Source: Parabacteroides massiliensis (GTDB lineage Bacteria > Bacteroidota > Bacteroidia > Bacteroidales > Tannerellaceae). From it: a stretch of 64,000 nt of DNA. Below the pieces are notes generated by a model. That model was not told where the DNA came from. It saw nothing but the letters and a program-made list of their open reading frames with translations, and did not search any database. Both the position numbers and the translations under genes were made by a program. Shown in pieces: positions 42,687 through 52,085 of this stretch (position 1 is its first letter; every line of letters begins with the position of its first letter). Location of the stretch: NCBI RefSeq assembly GCF_900155425.1, contig NZ_LT700191.1, forward strand, positions 1,635,198 through 1,699,197, given 5' to 3'.

Positions 42687-45479
42687 ATGTCCGAAAACAA
42701 TTCTATATTCATCAAGGGAGCTCGAATCAATAACCTGAAAAATATCGATGTCGAGATTCCCAGAGACAAACTTGTCGTTATAACCGGCCTTTCCGGTAGT
42801 GGAAAATCATCATTGGCATTCGATACGTTGTATGCGGAAGGGCAGCGCCGCTATGTGGAGAGCCTTTCCGCCTATGCCCGCCAGTTCCTGGGGCGTATGA
42901 GCAAGCCGGAGTGTGATTATATCAAAGGCATTCCCCCTGCCATCGCCATCGAACAAAGGGTGAACACCCGCAACCCGCGTTCGACGGTGGGAACCTCTAC
43001 GGAGATATACGAATACCTTCGCCTCCTGTATGCCCGTATCGGGAAAACCATCTCTCCCGTGTCGGGGACGGAAGTGAAGAAACACCAGGTAAGCGATATC
43101 GTGAAAGAAGTCTTAGGTTATCCCGCCGGGACTCGCTTTGCCGTATATGCCCCTGTCGTCCTGCCGGATGGGCGCGGTATCAAAGAACAATTGGAAATCC
43201 TGCAAAAAGAAGGGTACACCCGTTTATCCATTGGCGAGACCGTTTACCGTATCGGTGAAGTGCTGGCGGATGACGCATTGCTTTCCTCCCCGGTGATCGA
43301 ACTGTTGATAGACCGTCTGGTCGTATCGGATGACAAGACATTGAAAAGCCGTCTTGCCGACTCTGCCGAAACGGCTTTCTTCGAAGGACACGATACCTGT
43401 ATCATCCGTATCTACACACCCGAAGGAACGGTTGTAAAAGAATATTCCAAGAAGTTCGAGGCAGATGGAATGGTGTTCGAGGAGCCGACCGATATGATGT
43501 TCAGCTTCAACAACCCGTTGGGAGCCTGCCCGACATGCGAAGGGTTCGGGAAGGTGCTCGGCATAGATGAAAATCTGGTCGTGCCCGATAAAAGCCTGTC
43601 CGTCTTCCAGGGAGCGGTAGTCTGCTGGAAAGGCGATGTGATGGGAGAGTGGTTGAAGGAGTTTATCTTGAAGAGCGAGAAATACAACTTCCCTATCCAC
43701 CGTCCCTATTACGATCTGACACAAAAGGAGAAGGACCTGCTTTGGCACGGAGCCCGCGGACTGCACGGCATCGACGACTTCTTTAAGTTTGTGGAAGAGA
43801 ACCTCTATAAGATACAGTATCGCGTGATGTTGGCACGCTATCGCGGAAAGACCGTTTGCCCGACCTGCAAAGGTTCCCGTCTGCGTCCCGAAGCCCTCTA
43901 TGTAAAAGTGGGAGGAAAGAATATCGCGGAACTGGTCGCCCTTCCGATCACGGAAGCAAAGGCCTTTTTCGATAATCTCCGGCTCGACGAGAACGATGCC
44001 TCCATCGCCAAACGTTTGCTGACGGAAATCTCCAACCGCCTGCAATTCCTCTTGGATGTGGGATTGGGCTACCTGACGCTCGACCGTCTGTCCGCCTCTC
44101 TTTCCGGTGGTGAGAGCCAACGTATCAACCTGGCGACCTCTTTGGGCAGCAGCCTGGTCGGTTCCCTTTATATATTGGACGAGCCGAGTATCGGGCTTCA
44201 TTCGCGCGACACCGATTTGCTGATCAAGGTGCTCCGCCAATTGCAGGCATTGGGCAATACGGTTGTCGTGGTGGAACATGACGAAGAGATTATCCGTGCG
44301 GCCGATTACATCATCGATATCGGTCCGAAAGCCGGTCGCCTGGGGGGAGAAGTGGTCTATCAGGGCGATGTGGACGATTTGAAGACCAGCAGCAACAGCT
44401 ATACCGTTCGTTATCTGACAGGTGAGGACCGGATAGAAGTGCCCCTTTACCGTCGTCCCTGGAATAATTATATCGAGGTGAAAGGCGCCCGCAAAAACAA
44501 CCTGAAAGGGATCGATGTGAAATTCCCCCTGAATGTGATGACGGTCGTGACGGGTGTCAGCGGTTCGGGAAAAAGCTCGCTTGTGCGTGATATTTTCTAC
44601 GAGGGTGTCAAGCATTATTTGGACGAGGCTGCCCGTTTGATGGTTGACTGTTCCGGTTTGGAAGGCGATATGCACATGATTAAAAGCATCGAGTTTGTCG
44701 ACCAAAACTCCATCGGCAAGAGTTCCCGTTCCAACCCGGTGACCTATATCGGGGCCTACGACGAGATCCGTAAACTTTACGGCGAACAGCCCTTGGCTAA
44801 ACAGATGGGCTATTCGGCTGCCTATTTCTCCTTTAATAAGGAAGGCGGACGATGCGAAGAATGTAAAGGAGAAGGAAAGATCACGGTCGAGATGCAGTTC
44901 ATGGCCGATATCACCCTCGAATGCGAAACCTGCCACGGCAAACGTTTCAAACAGGATGTGCTCGATGTCGAATATCACGGTGCGAGTATCTATGATATGT
45001 TGGAAATGACCGTGAACCAAGCGATCGAGTTCTTCGGCCAATATCAGGGTTCGCAGGAAAAAAAGATCATCAAGAAACTGAAACCCCTCCAGGATGTCGG
45101 ATTGGGATACATCAAACTCGGCCAGACTTCGTCCACTTTGTCCGGTGGTGAAAACCAGCGTGTGAAACTGGCTTACTATCTGGGCCAGGAGAAACAGGAA
45201 CCGACGCTCTTCGTCTTTGACGAGCCGACGACCGGCCTGCATTTCCATGACATCAAGACTTTGTTGAAGGCTTTCAATGCCTTGATCGATAAAGGGCATA
45301 CGGTTGTTATCATCGAGCATAACATGGATGTGATCAAATGTGCCGACCATCTGATCGATCTCGGTCCCGAAGGAGGAAATGCCGGAGGGAATCTGGTCTG
45401 TGCCGGAACGCCGGAAGAGGTGGCGATGTGCGAAGCATCCTATACGGGAAAATATTTAAAGGATAAACTTCTTTTCTGA
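42687..45479 (+). CDS. uvrA: Excinuclease ABC subunit A
   Basis: Started at the ATG at 42687 ([16 protein letters not shown]), preceded by AAGGAAATAATT and downstream of a consensus promoter; an in-frame ATG at 42672 is an alternative. The 930-residue protein has two ABC ATPase halves (Walker [10 protein letters not shown] at 34-42 and GVSGSGKSS in the second half), two signature motifs ([13 protein letters not shown] and [13 protein letters not shown]), and zinc-binding cysteine pairs (CPTC...CPTC, CEEC...CETC). It scans DNA for bulky lesions with UvrB in nucleotide excision repair. It has the family's normal length. Confidence 0.97.
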   Translation: MSENNSIFIKGARINNLKNIDVEIPRDKLVVITGLSGSGKSSLAFDTLYAEGQRRYVESLSAYARQFLGRMSKPECDYIKGIPPAIAIEQRVNTRNPRSTVGTSTEIYEYLRLLYARIGKTISPVSGTEVKKHQVSDIVKEVLGYPAGTRFAVYAPVVLPDGRGIKEQLEILQKEGYTRLSIGETVYRIGEVLADDALLSSPVIELLIDRLVVSDDKTLKSRLADSAETAFFEGHDTCIIRIYTPEGTVVKEYSKKFEADGMVFEEPTDMMFSFNNPLGACPTCEGFGKVLGIDENLVVPDKSLSVFQGAVVCWKGDVMGEWLKEFILKSEKYNFPIHRPYYDLTQKEKDLLWHGARGLHGIDDFFKFVEENLYKIQYRVMLARYRGKTVCPTCKGSRLRPEALYVKVGGKNIAELVALPITEAKAFFDNLRLDENDASIAKRLLTEISNRLQFLLDVGLGYLTLDRLSASLSGGESQRINLATSLGSSLVGSLYILDEPSIGLHSRDTDLLIKVLRQLQALGNTVVVVEHDEEIIRAADYIIDIGPKAGRLGGEVVYQGDVDDLKTSSNSYTVRYLTGEDRIEVPLYRRPWNNYIEVKGARKNNLKGIDVKFPLNVMTVVTGVSGSGKSSLVRDIFYEGVKHYLDEAARLMVDCSGLEGDMHMIKSIEFVDQNSIGKSSRSNPVTYIGAYDEIRKLYGEQPLAKQMGYSAAYFSFNKEGGRCEECKGEGKITVEMQFMADITLECETCHGKRFKQDVLDVEYHGASIYDMLEMTVNQAIEFFGQYQGSQEKKIIKKLKPLQDVGLGYIKLGQTSSTLSGGENQRVKLAYYLGQEKQEPTLFVFDEPTTGLHFHDIKTLLKAFNALIDKGHTVVIIEHNMDVIKCADHLIDLGPEGGNAGGNLVCAGTPEEVAMCEASYTGKYLKDKLLF

Positions 45480-45506
45480 GCTGGTACAACTGTGTTGGCT
45501 AACACC

Positions 45507-45586
45507 TGGAAAAAAGTTGCAATCTTGGGACTGTTTTCCTGGAAAAAAGTTGTAATATTGTAGCTGTAATATTGGAAAAAAGTTGC
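45507..45586 (+). repeat. Three direct repeats with a strict 33-base period
   Basis: TGGAAAAAAGTTGy occurs at 45507-45520, 45540-45553 and 45573-45586, exactly 33 bases apart. Units 1 and 2 agree at about 24 of 33 positions, so similarity extends beyond the 14-base core. The third copy ends 6 bases before the ATPase start codon. Three helical turns apart, they could be regulator-binding sites on one DNA face. Confidence 0.8.
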
Positions 45587-45592
45587 AGAAGT

Positions 45593-46894
45593 ATGCTTAA
45601 AAGAAAGATTATCAATGAACTGTTGTATTGGAAAAGGAAGACTACAAACAAGGCTCTTCTGATTAAAGGTGCCCGGCAAGTAGGAAAAACAACTATTGTA
45701 CGCCAATTCGCAAAGGCCAATTACAAGCATTTCATAGAGATCAACTTTGAGCAAATGCCTACGGCAAAACAAGCGTTCGATGGAAATTTGGATGCCCGTA
45801 CCATACTTATAAATCTTTCGGCAATGGGATATGGTCCGTTGGAACCCGGCGAGACTTTGATTTTCTTCGATGAGATACAATCTTGCCCAAAAGCAAGAAC
45901 AGCAATAAAGTTTTTGGTGGAAGACGGACAATACGATTATATAGAGTCGGGCTCTTTACTTGGCATCAACTACAAGGACGTATCGTCCTATCCGGTTGGC
46001 TTCGAACATGAGTTGGATATGTATCCTCTTGATTTTGAGGAATTCCTGTGGGCTTGCCATATCGGCGAAGATGTAATCGGCATGCTGGAAGATTGTTATG
46101 AGAATCTTCGTCCCGTACCTGCTTTTCTCCATCAGCAAATAATGGAGCGATACCGTCAATACTTGATAGTGGGAGGTATGCCTGAAGTTGTGGCGACATA
46201 CCTTGCCAATGAAGATTTCAACAAAACTGTCACCAATCAGAAAGACATTCTCACAGGCTATCGCAACGACATATCCAAATATGCAGGGAATGATAAAATG
46301 CTGGTGAAATCAGTATTTGATGCTATCCCCGGACAATTGAGCAAACAAGACAAACGTTTTGTTCTTGCAGCGATAGAGAAGAATGCCTCACGGCGTAAGT
46401 ACGGGGCGCCTACCCAGTGGTTGGTAGATGCGGGTATGGCATACTATTCTTTTAATGTAGGCTCATTTGAACTGCCATTTCCGAGCCATGAAAACCTCAA
46501 GTTGTACAAACTCTTCTTTGTCGATAGCGGACTCATGTGTGCCATGATGCTCGATAAGATACAAGTCAAGGTCTTGACAGGTGATATCTTTGTGAACGAG
46601 GGAGCTCTTGCCGAGAACTATGTGGCAGGTGAATTGGCCAAACATGGCATATCGTTGAACTATTACGACAGGAAGAGTAAACATGAACTTGACTTCGTTT
46701 TTCCTGAAGGAAATAAGATTTCAATCATAGAGGTGAAGTCGGGGAAGGACTACAAGAAACACTCTTCGCTCGATATGGCCCAAAGTCTTTTTGGCGACAG
46801 AATAAACCGACGGATAGTAATGAGCGGTAATGATTTGGAATTTGAAAACGGTATCCTATATTTACCTCTTTATATGAGTATGTTTATAAAATAA
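45593..46894 (+). CDS. DUF4143 AAA-family ATPase
   Basis: Started at the ATG at 45593 (MLKRKIINELLYWKRKT); the longer frame from 45572 uses a TTG inside the third repeat. The 433-residue protein has Walker A GARQVGKTT (26-34), Walker B-like LIFFDEIQSCP, and the DUF4143 C-terminal domain with the nuclease-like stretch HELDFVFPEGNKISIIEVKS. This last part resembles a PD-(D/E)XK core. Bacteroidales genomes carry many paralogs; their function is unknown, with links to mobile elements and defence proposed. It interrupts the uvrA to pyrH interval as a stand-alone gene. Confidence 0.9.
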   Translation: MLKRKIINELLYWKRKTTNKALLIKGARQVGKTTIVRQFAKANYKHFIEINFEQMPTAKQAFDGNLDARTILINLSAMGYGPLEPGETLIFFDEIQSCPKARTAIKFLVEDGQYDYIESGSLLGINYKDVSSYPVGFEHELDMYPLDFEEFLWACHIGEDVIGMLEDCYENLRPVPAFLHQQIMERYRQYLIVGGMPEVVATYLANEDFNKTVTNQKDILTGYRNDISKYAGNDKMLVKSVFDAIPGQLSKQDKRFVLAAIEKNASRRKYGAPTQWLVDAGMAYYSFNVGSFELPFPSHENLKLYKLFFVDSGLMCAMMLDKIQVKVLTGDIFVNEGALAENYVAGELAKHGISLNYYDRKSKHELDFVFPEGNKISIIEVKSGKDYKKHSSLDMAQSLFGDRINRRIVMSGNDLEFENGILYLPLYMSMFIK

Positions 46895-47147
46895 AATATC
46901 GTGCAAAATAAGTAATAAATACATGCGGTTTTGTTGGGTAAAAATATACGGCAATCCGTTTCTTTCCGCTGAAAGAGGATTGCCGTATAAAAGTTAGGAA
47001 TTATAAGGTTCTGGTGACTTTTTCGCGTCTTCAAAATAAGTAAGTGTGTATCTTTATTCTCGGACAAAGATAGAAGAGAGATGTTACAATGCTGTTACAA
47101 CGAGGGTACAGTCTTGTTAAATGTTTTACTAAAATGAAGGACTGCTA
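46895..47147. other. Intergenic region with one long hairpin, no gene seen
   Basis: It lies between the DUF4143 ATPase and the pyrH promoter. Apart from the hairpin at 46945-46989 it holds a minus-strand TATCTTTG (47071-47064 region) without a well-spaced -33 element, and no convincing ORF. Confidence 0.45.
46945..46989. terminator. Strong hairpin, probable terminator (better on minus strand)
   Basis: A 13-base perfect stem (46945-46957 with 46977-46989) continues, after a three-base bulge, into TCTTTC-CGCT-GAAAGA. The T-rich tail lies on the minus-strand side (ATTTTTAC), while the plus side has AAAAG. It may end the ATPase transcript inefficiently or serve an unseen minus-strand RNA. Confidence 0.6.
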
Positions 47148-47177
47148 TTGCCGGGTTATTGAAATACTGTATTTTTG
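47148..47177 (+). promoter_or_regulatory. Promoter of pyrH
   Basis: TTG (47148-47150), 19 bases, TATTTTTG (47170-47177), 31 bases before the ATG at 47209. It shows that the longer ORF extension to 47089 is not the gene start. Confidence 0.75.
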
Positions 47178-47208
47178 TGGATATAACAATCAAACGAATC
47201 AAGATAAT

Positions 47209-47919
47209 ATGGCTCAGTACAAACGTATCCTGTTGAAATTAAGCGGCGAATCGCTTATGGGAGGTAAACAATATGGTATAGACGAAGTTCGTCTGAACGA
47301 ATATGCGGCACAGATCAAAGAGATAGCCGAAATGGGTGTCCAGATCGGAATCGTGATTGGCGGCGGCAACATCTTCCGCGGCTTGAGCGGAGCGTCCAAA
47401 GGCTTCGACCGTGTGAAAGGCGACCAGATGGGGATGCTGGCAACGGTCATCAACAGCCTGGCCTTGAGTTCTGCCCTTGTGGCTCATGGCGTGAAAGCCA
47501 AGGTGCTGACAGCTATCCGTATGGAACCGATCGGCGAGTTTTATAATAAATGGCGGGCGATCGAATTGCTTGAACAAGGTAATGTCGTGATCATGTCGGG
47601 CGGAACCGGCAATCCGTTCTTTACGACCGACACGGGCTCATCCCTGCGTGGTATCGAGATCGAAGCGGACGTGATGCTGAAGGGAACCCGCGTAGACGGC
47701 ATCTATACGGCCGATCCTGAAAAAGACCCGACAGCCACCAAGTTCTCGGAGATCACCTATGATGAAATCTATACACGCGGTCTCAAGGTCATGGACCTGA
47801 CGGCGACCACGATGTGTAAGGAAAACAACCTTCCGATCATCGTTTTCGATATGGATACCAACGGCAACCTGAAAAAAGTGATGAGCGGAGAAAACATCGG
47901 AACGCTGGTGCATAATTGA
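47209..47919 (+). CDS. pyrH: UMP kinase
   Basis: Started at the ATG at 47209 (MAQYKRILLKLSGESLMGG), giving 236 residues, the normal length for bacterial UMP kinase. The amino-acid-kinase fold is shown by GGGNIFRG, the UMP-binding TGNPFFTTDT and the DGIYTADPEKDP loop. It phosphorylates UMP to UDP and is GTP-activated and UTP-inhibited in relatives. In many bacteria pyrH is next to frr; here the fructan genes lie between them. Confidence 0.97.
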   Translation: MAQYKRILLKLSGESLMGGKQYGIDEVRLNEYAAQIKEIAEMGVQIGIVIGGGNIFRGLSGASKGFDRVKGDQMGMLATVINSLALSSALVAHGVKAKVLTAIRMEPIGEFYNKWRAIELLEQGNVVIMSGGTGNPFFTTDTGSSLRGIEIEADVMLKGTRVDGIYTADPEKDPTATKFSEITYDEIYTRGLKVMDLTATTMCKENNLPIIVFDMDTNGNLKKVMSGENIGTLVHN

Positions 47920-47959
47920 CAATCCGCCGGTATCCGAAAAGAAATATTCTGTTGTGAAA

Positions 47960-48104
47960 GGTGACAGATGACAGATAAAAAGGCCTTTTTGCAAAACTTT
48001 TCTGTGTAATTGAATTAGAATAGGCTCCCTTAAAGGCACCCTCTTCTAATTCACTTTTCCCTTAAACTTTTACAGAAATGGGTTTTTATCTGTCATCTGT
48101 CACC
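47960..48104. mobile_element. 145-base element with perfect 22-base terminal inverted repeats (MITE-like)
   Basis: The first 22 bases (47960-47981, starting GGTGACAGATGACAG) are the exact reverse complement of 48083-48104. Inside, GAATTAGAA and TTCTAATTC, and TTTCTGT with ACAGAAA, pair as well, so the whole element could fold into one long hairpin. No ORF is present. It could be a miniature transposable element or a repeated structured RNA; no clear target-site duplication is visible. Confidence 0.55.
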
Positions 48105-48427
48105 ATAAATCATTGATAATCAATAATCGCTTTTTTAACTGCCATTCTATTTTCCCCCTTTCCTCGAACGCAAAGAAACAACCTGTTTTTATCCGGCTTT
48201 TATAACCGGACTACATAAAGCTATGCTTTAGCTCCCCTAACCCATAGCTTTACACCGGCTAAAGCTATGCTTTACGGTTTGCCGAGTGCCTCGATTTCCC
48301 GTACCTGGAGTGATATAAGGATGCTTTCCTGAATTATGTTGATTTTTCGGATGAAATGAAAAATAGTAGAAAAAAATTTTTTCTGTAAAAACTTGAAGAA
48401 TAATTACGATGTGAACAATAAATAGTG
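48105..48427. other. Intergenic region with TAAAGCTATG cluster, no gene seen
   Basis: The stretch between the inverted-repeat element and the fructanase promoter holds a CCGG...CCGG hairpin (around 48193-48209) and the TAAAGCTATG repeats described separately. The rest is AT-rich and shows no ORF or RNA gene that I can support. Confidence 0.45.
48216..48274. repeat. Three copies of TAAAGCTATG (two direct, one inverted)
   Basis: TAAAGCTATGCTTTA occurs at 48216-48230 and 48260-48274, each itself a small hairpin (TAAAGC/GCTTTA), and the reverse complement CATAGCTTTA lies between them (48243-48252). The alternating arrangement allows competing stem-loops. Confidence 0.65.
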
Positions 48428-48435
48428 TATATTTG
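48428..48435 (+). promoter_or_regulatory. -7 element of the fructanase-transporter pair
   Basis: TATATTTG matches the consensus and lies 57 bases before the ATG at 48493. No TTG is found at the expected upstream distance, so an activator may be needed. Confidence 0.4.
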
Positions 48436-48492
48436 AGGATGGATAGTGTAACCTTTTTGATTTCATTGTTTTATTTTAAATTCTAATTTTCC

Positions 48493-50145
48493 ATGGAAGT
48501 GAAAACAAGATGCGTGTTGATTCTCGTAAGTGCTCTGCTGACCTGCATTTCTGCAATGGAGGCACAAGACTTGGCAATGAAGATTACGAAGAGATATCTT
48601 AATCTTCCGGTTTCGCATCAGACAGACCGGGCGGTAATGACTTTTGATGTGGATGGCAAACAGGAACGGGCGTTTGATATTCGCCTGGCTCCGGAAAACC
48701 CGGACTATTGGGTTTTCTGTGATATGTCTGCTTTGAAGGGCAAAGAGATAAAAATCTCCTATAAGGGGAACAAGGCCGGAATAAACAAGATATATCAGGC
48801 AGATGAAATAGCGGGGCAGGATAGTCTGTATGCCGAAACCAACCGCCCGCAAATTCACTATACTCAACGTAGGGGGTGGAATAACGACCCTAACGGACTG
48901 TTGTACTATGACGGTGAATACCACCTGTTCTACCAGCATAATCCGTATGAGCGCGATTGGGGAAATATGCATTGGGGGCATGCGGTAAGTAAAGACTTGA
49001 TACATTGGGAGGAACTGCCTGTCGCCCTGTATCCGGACGAACATGGTACGATGTTCTCCGGTTCGGCTGTGATCGACTATGGCAACACCTCCGGCTTCGG
49101 AAAGAAAGGTACTCCGGCGATGGTGGCTGTCTATACTGCCGACAGTCCGGAAAAGCAGGTGCAATGTGTTGCTTATAGCCTCGACAGAGGGCGTACGTGG
49201 ACGAAATATACGGGAAACCCGGTGATCGACTCCAAAGCGAAATGGAACAGTAAAGATACCCGTGACCCGAAAGTTTTCTGGCATAAGCCATCCCGTAAAT
49301 GGGTGATGGTTCTGAATGAACGCGACGGGCATTCTATCTATAACTCGGATAACCTGAAAGACTGGACGTTCGAAAGCCATATCACCGGCTTTTGGGAGTG
49401 TCCCGAATTGTTCGAACTCCCTGTCGATGGAAATAAGAATAATACCAAGTGGGTGATGTACGGAGCCTCCGGCACTTATATGATCGGGGCTTTTGACGGC
49501 AAGAAGTTTACACCTGAAGCCGGTAAATATTACTATTCGACCGGTTCTATCTATGCCGCCCAGACCTTCACCGGTATCCCTGAATCCGACGGGCGTCGCA
49601 TCCAGTTGGGCTGGGGGCGTATTTCTCATCCGGGAATGCCTTTCAACGGCATGATGTTGCTTCCGACAGAATTGTCTTTGCATACGACCAAAGACGGTAT
49701 CCGCCTTTTCAGCAAACCGGTCAAAGAGTTTGACCGGTTGCAGACGGAAGCCGGCCGGTGGAATTCACTGACGGCCGATAAGGCCAATGAGTTGCTTCAA
49801 TCATATAACAATGCCGGGATATTGCGTATCCGGACCACGGTCAAACTGTCTCATGCCACGAGCGCGGGCCTGAACCTCTTCGGGCAACCTTTATTGGATT
49901 ATGATATGAACTTCAACCGCATAAACGGCGTGTTCTATTCACCTGAAGATATGACCAGCATGGAAATTACGGCCGATATCATTCTGGATAAGACATCTGT
50001 TGAAGTCTTTATCGATGACGGCGCTTACTCCTATTCGATGGAGCGCCGTCCGGATATGAAGAATAAAGAAGGTTTTCGTTTTTGGGGAAATAATGTGGAA
50101 GTAAAGGACCTGGAAGTGTATACGCTCCGGTCTATATGGAAATAA
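48493..50145 (+). CDS. GH32 fructan hydrolase (levanase/inulinase/invertase family)
   Basis: The 550-residue protein has a signal peptide (about 1-25). Its GH32 five-bladed propeller shows the nucleophile motif WNNDPNG (129-135, Asp132), the transition-state motif RDP (near 257), the acid/base motif ECPE (near 303), and a C-terminal beta-sandwich (about 420-550). It cleaves beta-fructosyl bonds in levan, inulin or sucrose; which one cannot be told. It is followed 17 bases later by a sugar-type MFS transporter, suggesting hydrolysis in the periplasm and uptake of the released fructose. Confidence 0.95.
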   Translation: MEVKTRCVLILVSALLTCISAMEAQDLAMKITKRYLNLPVSHQTDRAVMTFDVDGKQERAFDIRLAPENPDYWVFCDMSALKGKEIKISYKGNKAGINKIYQADEIAGQDSLYAETNRPQIHYTQRRGWNNDPNGLLYYDGEYHLFYQHNPYERDWGNMHWGHAVSKDLIHWEELPVALYPDEHGTMFSGSAVIDYGNTSGFGKKGTPAMVAVYTADSPEKQVQCVAYSLDRGRTWTKYTGNPVIDSKAKWNSKDTRDPKVFWHKPSRKWVMVLNERDGHSIYNSDNLKDWTFESHITGFWECPELFELPVDGNKNNTKWVMYGASGTYMIGAFDGKKFTPEAGKYYYSTGSIYAAQTFTGIPESDGRRIQLGWGRISHPGMPFNGMMLLPTELSLHTTKDGIRLFSKPVKEFDRLQTEAGRWNSLTADKANELLQSYNNAGILRIRTTVKLSHATSAGLNLFGQPLLDYDMNFNRINGVFYSPEDMTSMEITADIILDKTSVEVFIDDGAYSYSMERRPDMKNKEGFRFWGNNVEVKDLEVYTLRSIWK

Positions 50146-50162
50146 AAAACAGCAGACAGATC

Positions 50163-51323
50163 ATGAAAGAGAAAAGTTTGTATATGAGATTGATCCCGGT
50201 GATGCTTGTCTTCTTCACGATGGGATTTGTGGATTTGGTGGGAATTGCCTCCAACTATGTGAAGCTGGATTTAGGGCTGACGGATTCCGAAGCGAATATT
50301 TTCCCCTCCTTGGTGTTCTTCTGGTTCCTGATCTTCTCCGTCCCGACAGGGATGTTGATGAATAAGATCGGACGGAAAAAGACGGTCATGCTGAGTCTGG
50401 CCGTTACCTTCGTGTCGTTGCTGATCCCGTGTTTCGGCGAGGGCTATATGGTGATGCTGGTCTCCTTTTCTTTGTTGGGGATCGGGAATGCTTTGATGCA
50501 GACTTCGCTGAACCCGCTTCTGTCTAATATTATTACCGGAGATAAGTTGGCGAGCAGCCTGACTTTCGGGCAGTTTGTCAAAGCGATCGCCTCTTTTCTG
50601 GCGCCTTATATTGCTATGTGGGGAGCGACTGCGGCGATCCCTTCGTTGGGGTTGGGCTGGCGTGTGCTGTTTCCGGTCTATATGGTGATCGCGGTTGTTG
50701 CGATTTTCCTGTTAGGGGCGACCCCTATCAAGGAAGAGAGGCCGGAAGGCAGGCCCTCCACGTTCGGTGAATGTATAGCCTTGCTGGGTAACCCGTTTAT
50801 CCTGTTGATGTTTGTCGGCATCATGTGTCATGTCGGCATAGATGTCGGTACGAATACCACCGCCCCTAAAATCCTGATGGAACGGGTGGGGATGGATATA
50901 CATGCGGCGGCGTTTGCAACGAGCCTCTATTTCATCTTTCGTACGATCGGTTGCCTGACCGGTTCGCTGATCCTGGCTCATTGGTCGCCGAAGAAGTTCT
51001 TCATCGTCAGTGTCGTATTGATGGTCGCCTCGATGGTGGGTTTCCTTCTGTTTGACAGCAAGGCCCTGCTATATGTCAGCATCGCTTTGGTCGGATATGG
51101 TAATTCGAACGTCTTCTCCATTCTTTTCTCCCAGGCTTTATTGTCGATGCCCCAACGGCAGAACGAGGTGTCCGGCCTGATGATTATGGGACTTTTCGGG
51201 GGAACGGTCTTCCCGCTTTTGATGGGTTTTGCCTCCGATGCTCTCCATTCGCAGACAGGAGCTTTGCTGGTTTTGGCAGTCGGGGTGTTTTATCTGCTCT
51301 CCCTTTTTACGAAATTGAAGTGA
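50163..51323 (+). CDS. MFS sugar transporter (FucP/GluP-like)
   Basis: Started at the ATG at 50163 (MKEKSLYMRLIPVMLVFFTM); an upstream ATG at 50136 overlaps the GH32 gene. The 386-residue protein has twelve predicted helices and the MFS loop motif NKIGRKKTVM. Position next to a GH32 enzyme suggests proton-linked fructose uptake. Together the two genes form a small fructan-use unit without SusCD, regulator or fructokinase in this window. Confidence 0.88.
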   Translation: MKEKSLYMRLIPVMLVFFTMGFVDLVGIASNYVKLDLGLTDSEANIFPSLVFFWFLIFSVPTGMLMNKIGRKKTVMLSLAVTFVSLLIPCFGEGYMVMLVSFSLLGIGNALMQTSLNPLLSNIITGDKLASSLTFGQFVKAIASFLAPYIAMWGATAAIPSLGLGWRVLFPVYMVIAVVAIFLLGATPIKEERPEGRPSTFGECIALLGNPFILLMFVGIMCHVGIDVGTNTTAPKILMERVGMDIHAAAFATSLYFIFRTIGCLTGSLILAHWSPKKFFIVSVVLMVASMVGFLLFDSKALLYVSIALVGYGNSNVFSILFSQALLSMPQRQNEVSGLMIMGLFGGTVFPLLMGFASDALHSQTGALLVLAVGVFYLLSLFTKLK

Positions 51324-51360
51324 TCCTGAAGGTTCGGAAAAACATATTTCCGTAAACAGT

Positions 51361-51390
51361 TTGCCAAAAAGAAAAACTTTACTATTTTTG
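51361..51390 (+). promoter_or_regulatory. Promoter of frr
   Basis: TTG (51361-51363; TTTG from 51360), 19 bases, TATTTTTG (51383-51390), 41 bases before the ATG at 51432. frr is thus independent of the fructan genes upstream. Confidence 0.75.
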
Positions 51391-51431
51391 TTTGCCTAAC
51401 GAACAAAGAAAACAAAAATATACAATCACTT

Positions 51432-51995
51432 ATGGCAGATATAAAACAGTATGTAAAGGCGGCAGAAGAGAAGATGACTTTTGCGATCGAATATTTGGAC
51501 GAACAGTTGTCTCATATCCGTGCCGGAAAGGCGAATCCGAAAATCTTGGATTGCGTGAGAGTTATGTATTACGGAGCTCCTGTCCCTTTGACAAATGTGG
51601 CTACCGTAACTATACCGGATGCAAGAACGATCATGATCACCCCGTGGGAAAAGAAGATTATCAAAGATATTGAAAAAGGAATCATGGATTCCGAAGTCGG
51701 TATCACTCCTGAAAACAATGGTGAAGTGATCCGTTTGGGTATTCCTCCTCTGACGGAAGAACGTCGTCGTCAGTTGGCTAAACAGTCCAAACAGGAAGCG
51801 GAAACGGCCAAGATCAGTATCCGTAATGCCCGCCGCGATGCAATCGAACAATTGAAGAAAAGCATCAAGTCCGAAGGAACTCCTGAAGATGTCGAAAAAG
51901 ACGCAGAAGCAGAAGTCCAGAAAGTCCATGACAAGTATATCAAGAAAGTAGACGAACTCTACGCTGCAAAGGAAAAAGAAATAATGACGGTATAA
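51432..51995 (+). CDS. frr: Ribosome recycling factor
   Basis: The 187-residue protein is full length. Recognisable parts are the helical start [30 protein letters not shown], the domain [18 protein letters not shown], and the C-terminal helix [20 protein letters not shown]. With EF-G it splits the post-termination ribosome. It ends a few bases before a heptamer-repeat hairpin that separates it from rsgA. Confidence 0.97.
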   Translation: MADIKQYVKAAEEKMTFAIEYLDEQLSHIRAGKANPKILDCVRVMYYGAPVPLTNVATVTIPDARTIMITPWEKKIIKDIEKGIMDSEVGITPENNGEVIRLGIPPLTEERRRQLAKQSKQEAETAKISIRNARRDAIEQLKKSIKSEGTPEDVEKDAEAEVQKVHDKYIKKVDELYAAKEKEIMTV

Positions 51996-51997
51996 CG

Positions 51998-52082
51998 AGT
52001 TGAAAGTTGAAAGTTGAAAGTGACGGGATAGATCCTTTCTTTCAACTTTTAACTTTCAACTTTCAACTTTCAACTTTCAACT
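51998..52082. repeat. Heptamer-repeat inverted structure before rsgA
   Basis: Three tandem copies of GTTGAAA (51998-52020) face six CTTTCAA-type copies, one degenerate (52035-52082), and can form a hairpin of 20 or more base pairs in several registers. The right arm ends 3 bases before the rsgA ATG at 52086. The unequal copy numbers suggest slippage. Confidence 0.85.
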
Positions 52083-52085
52083 AAC

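Noticed and set aside
45507-45586. CRISPR-like array
   Set aside because: Only three 14-base cores exist, the intervening parts are similar to each other rather than unique spacers, and no cas genes are near.
47089-47208. N-terminal extension of PyrH
   Set aside because: The pyrH promoter lies inside it, and UMP kinases begin at the MAQYKRILLKLSG-type start at 47209.
51998-52082. CRISPR-like or direct-repeat array before rsgA
   Set aside because: The units are 7 bases without spacers, arranged as an inverted structure; this is a simple-sequence hairpin.
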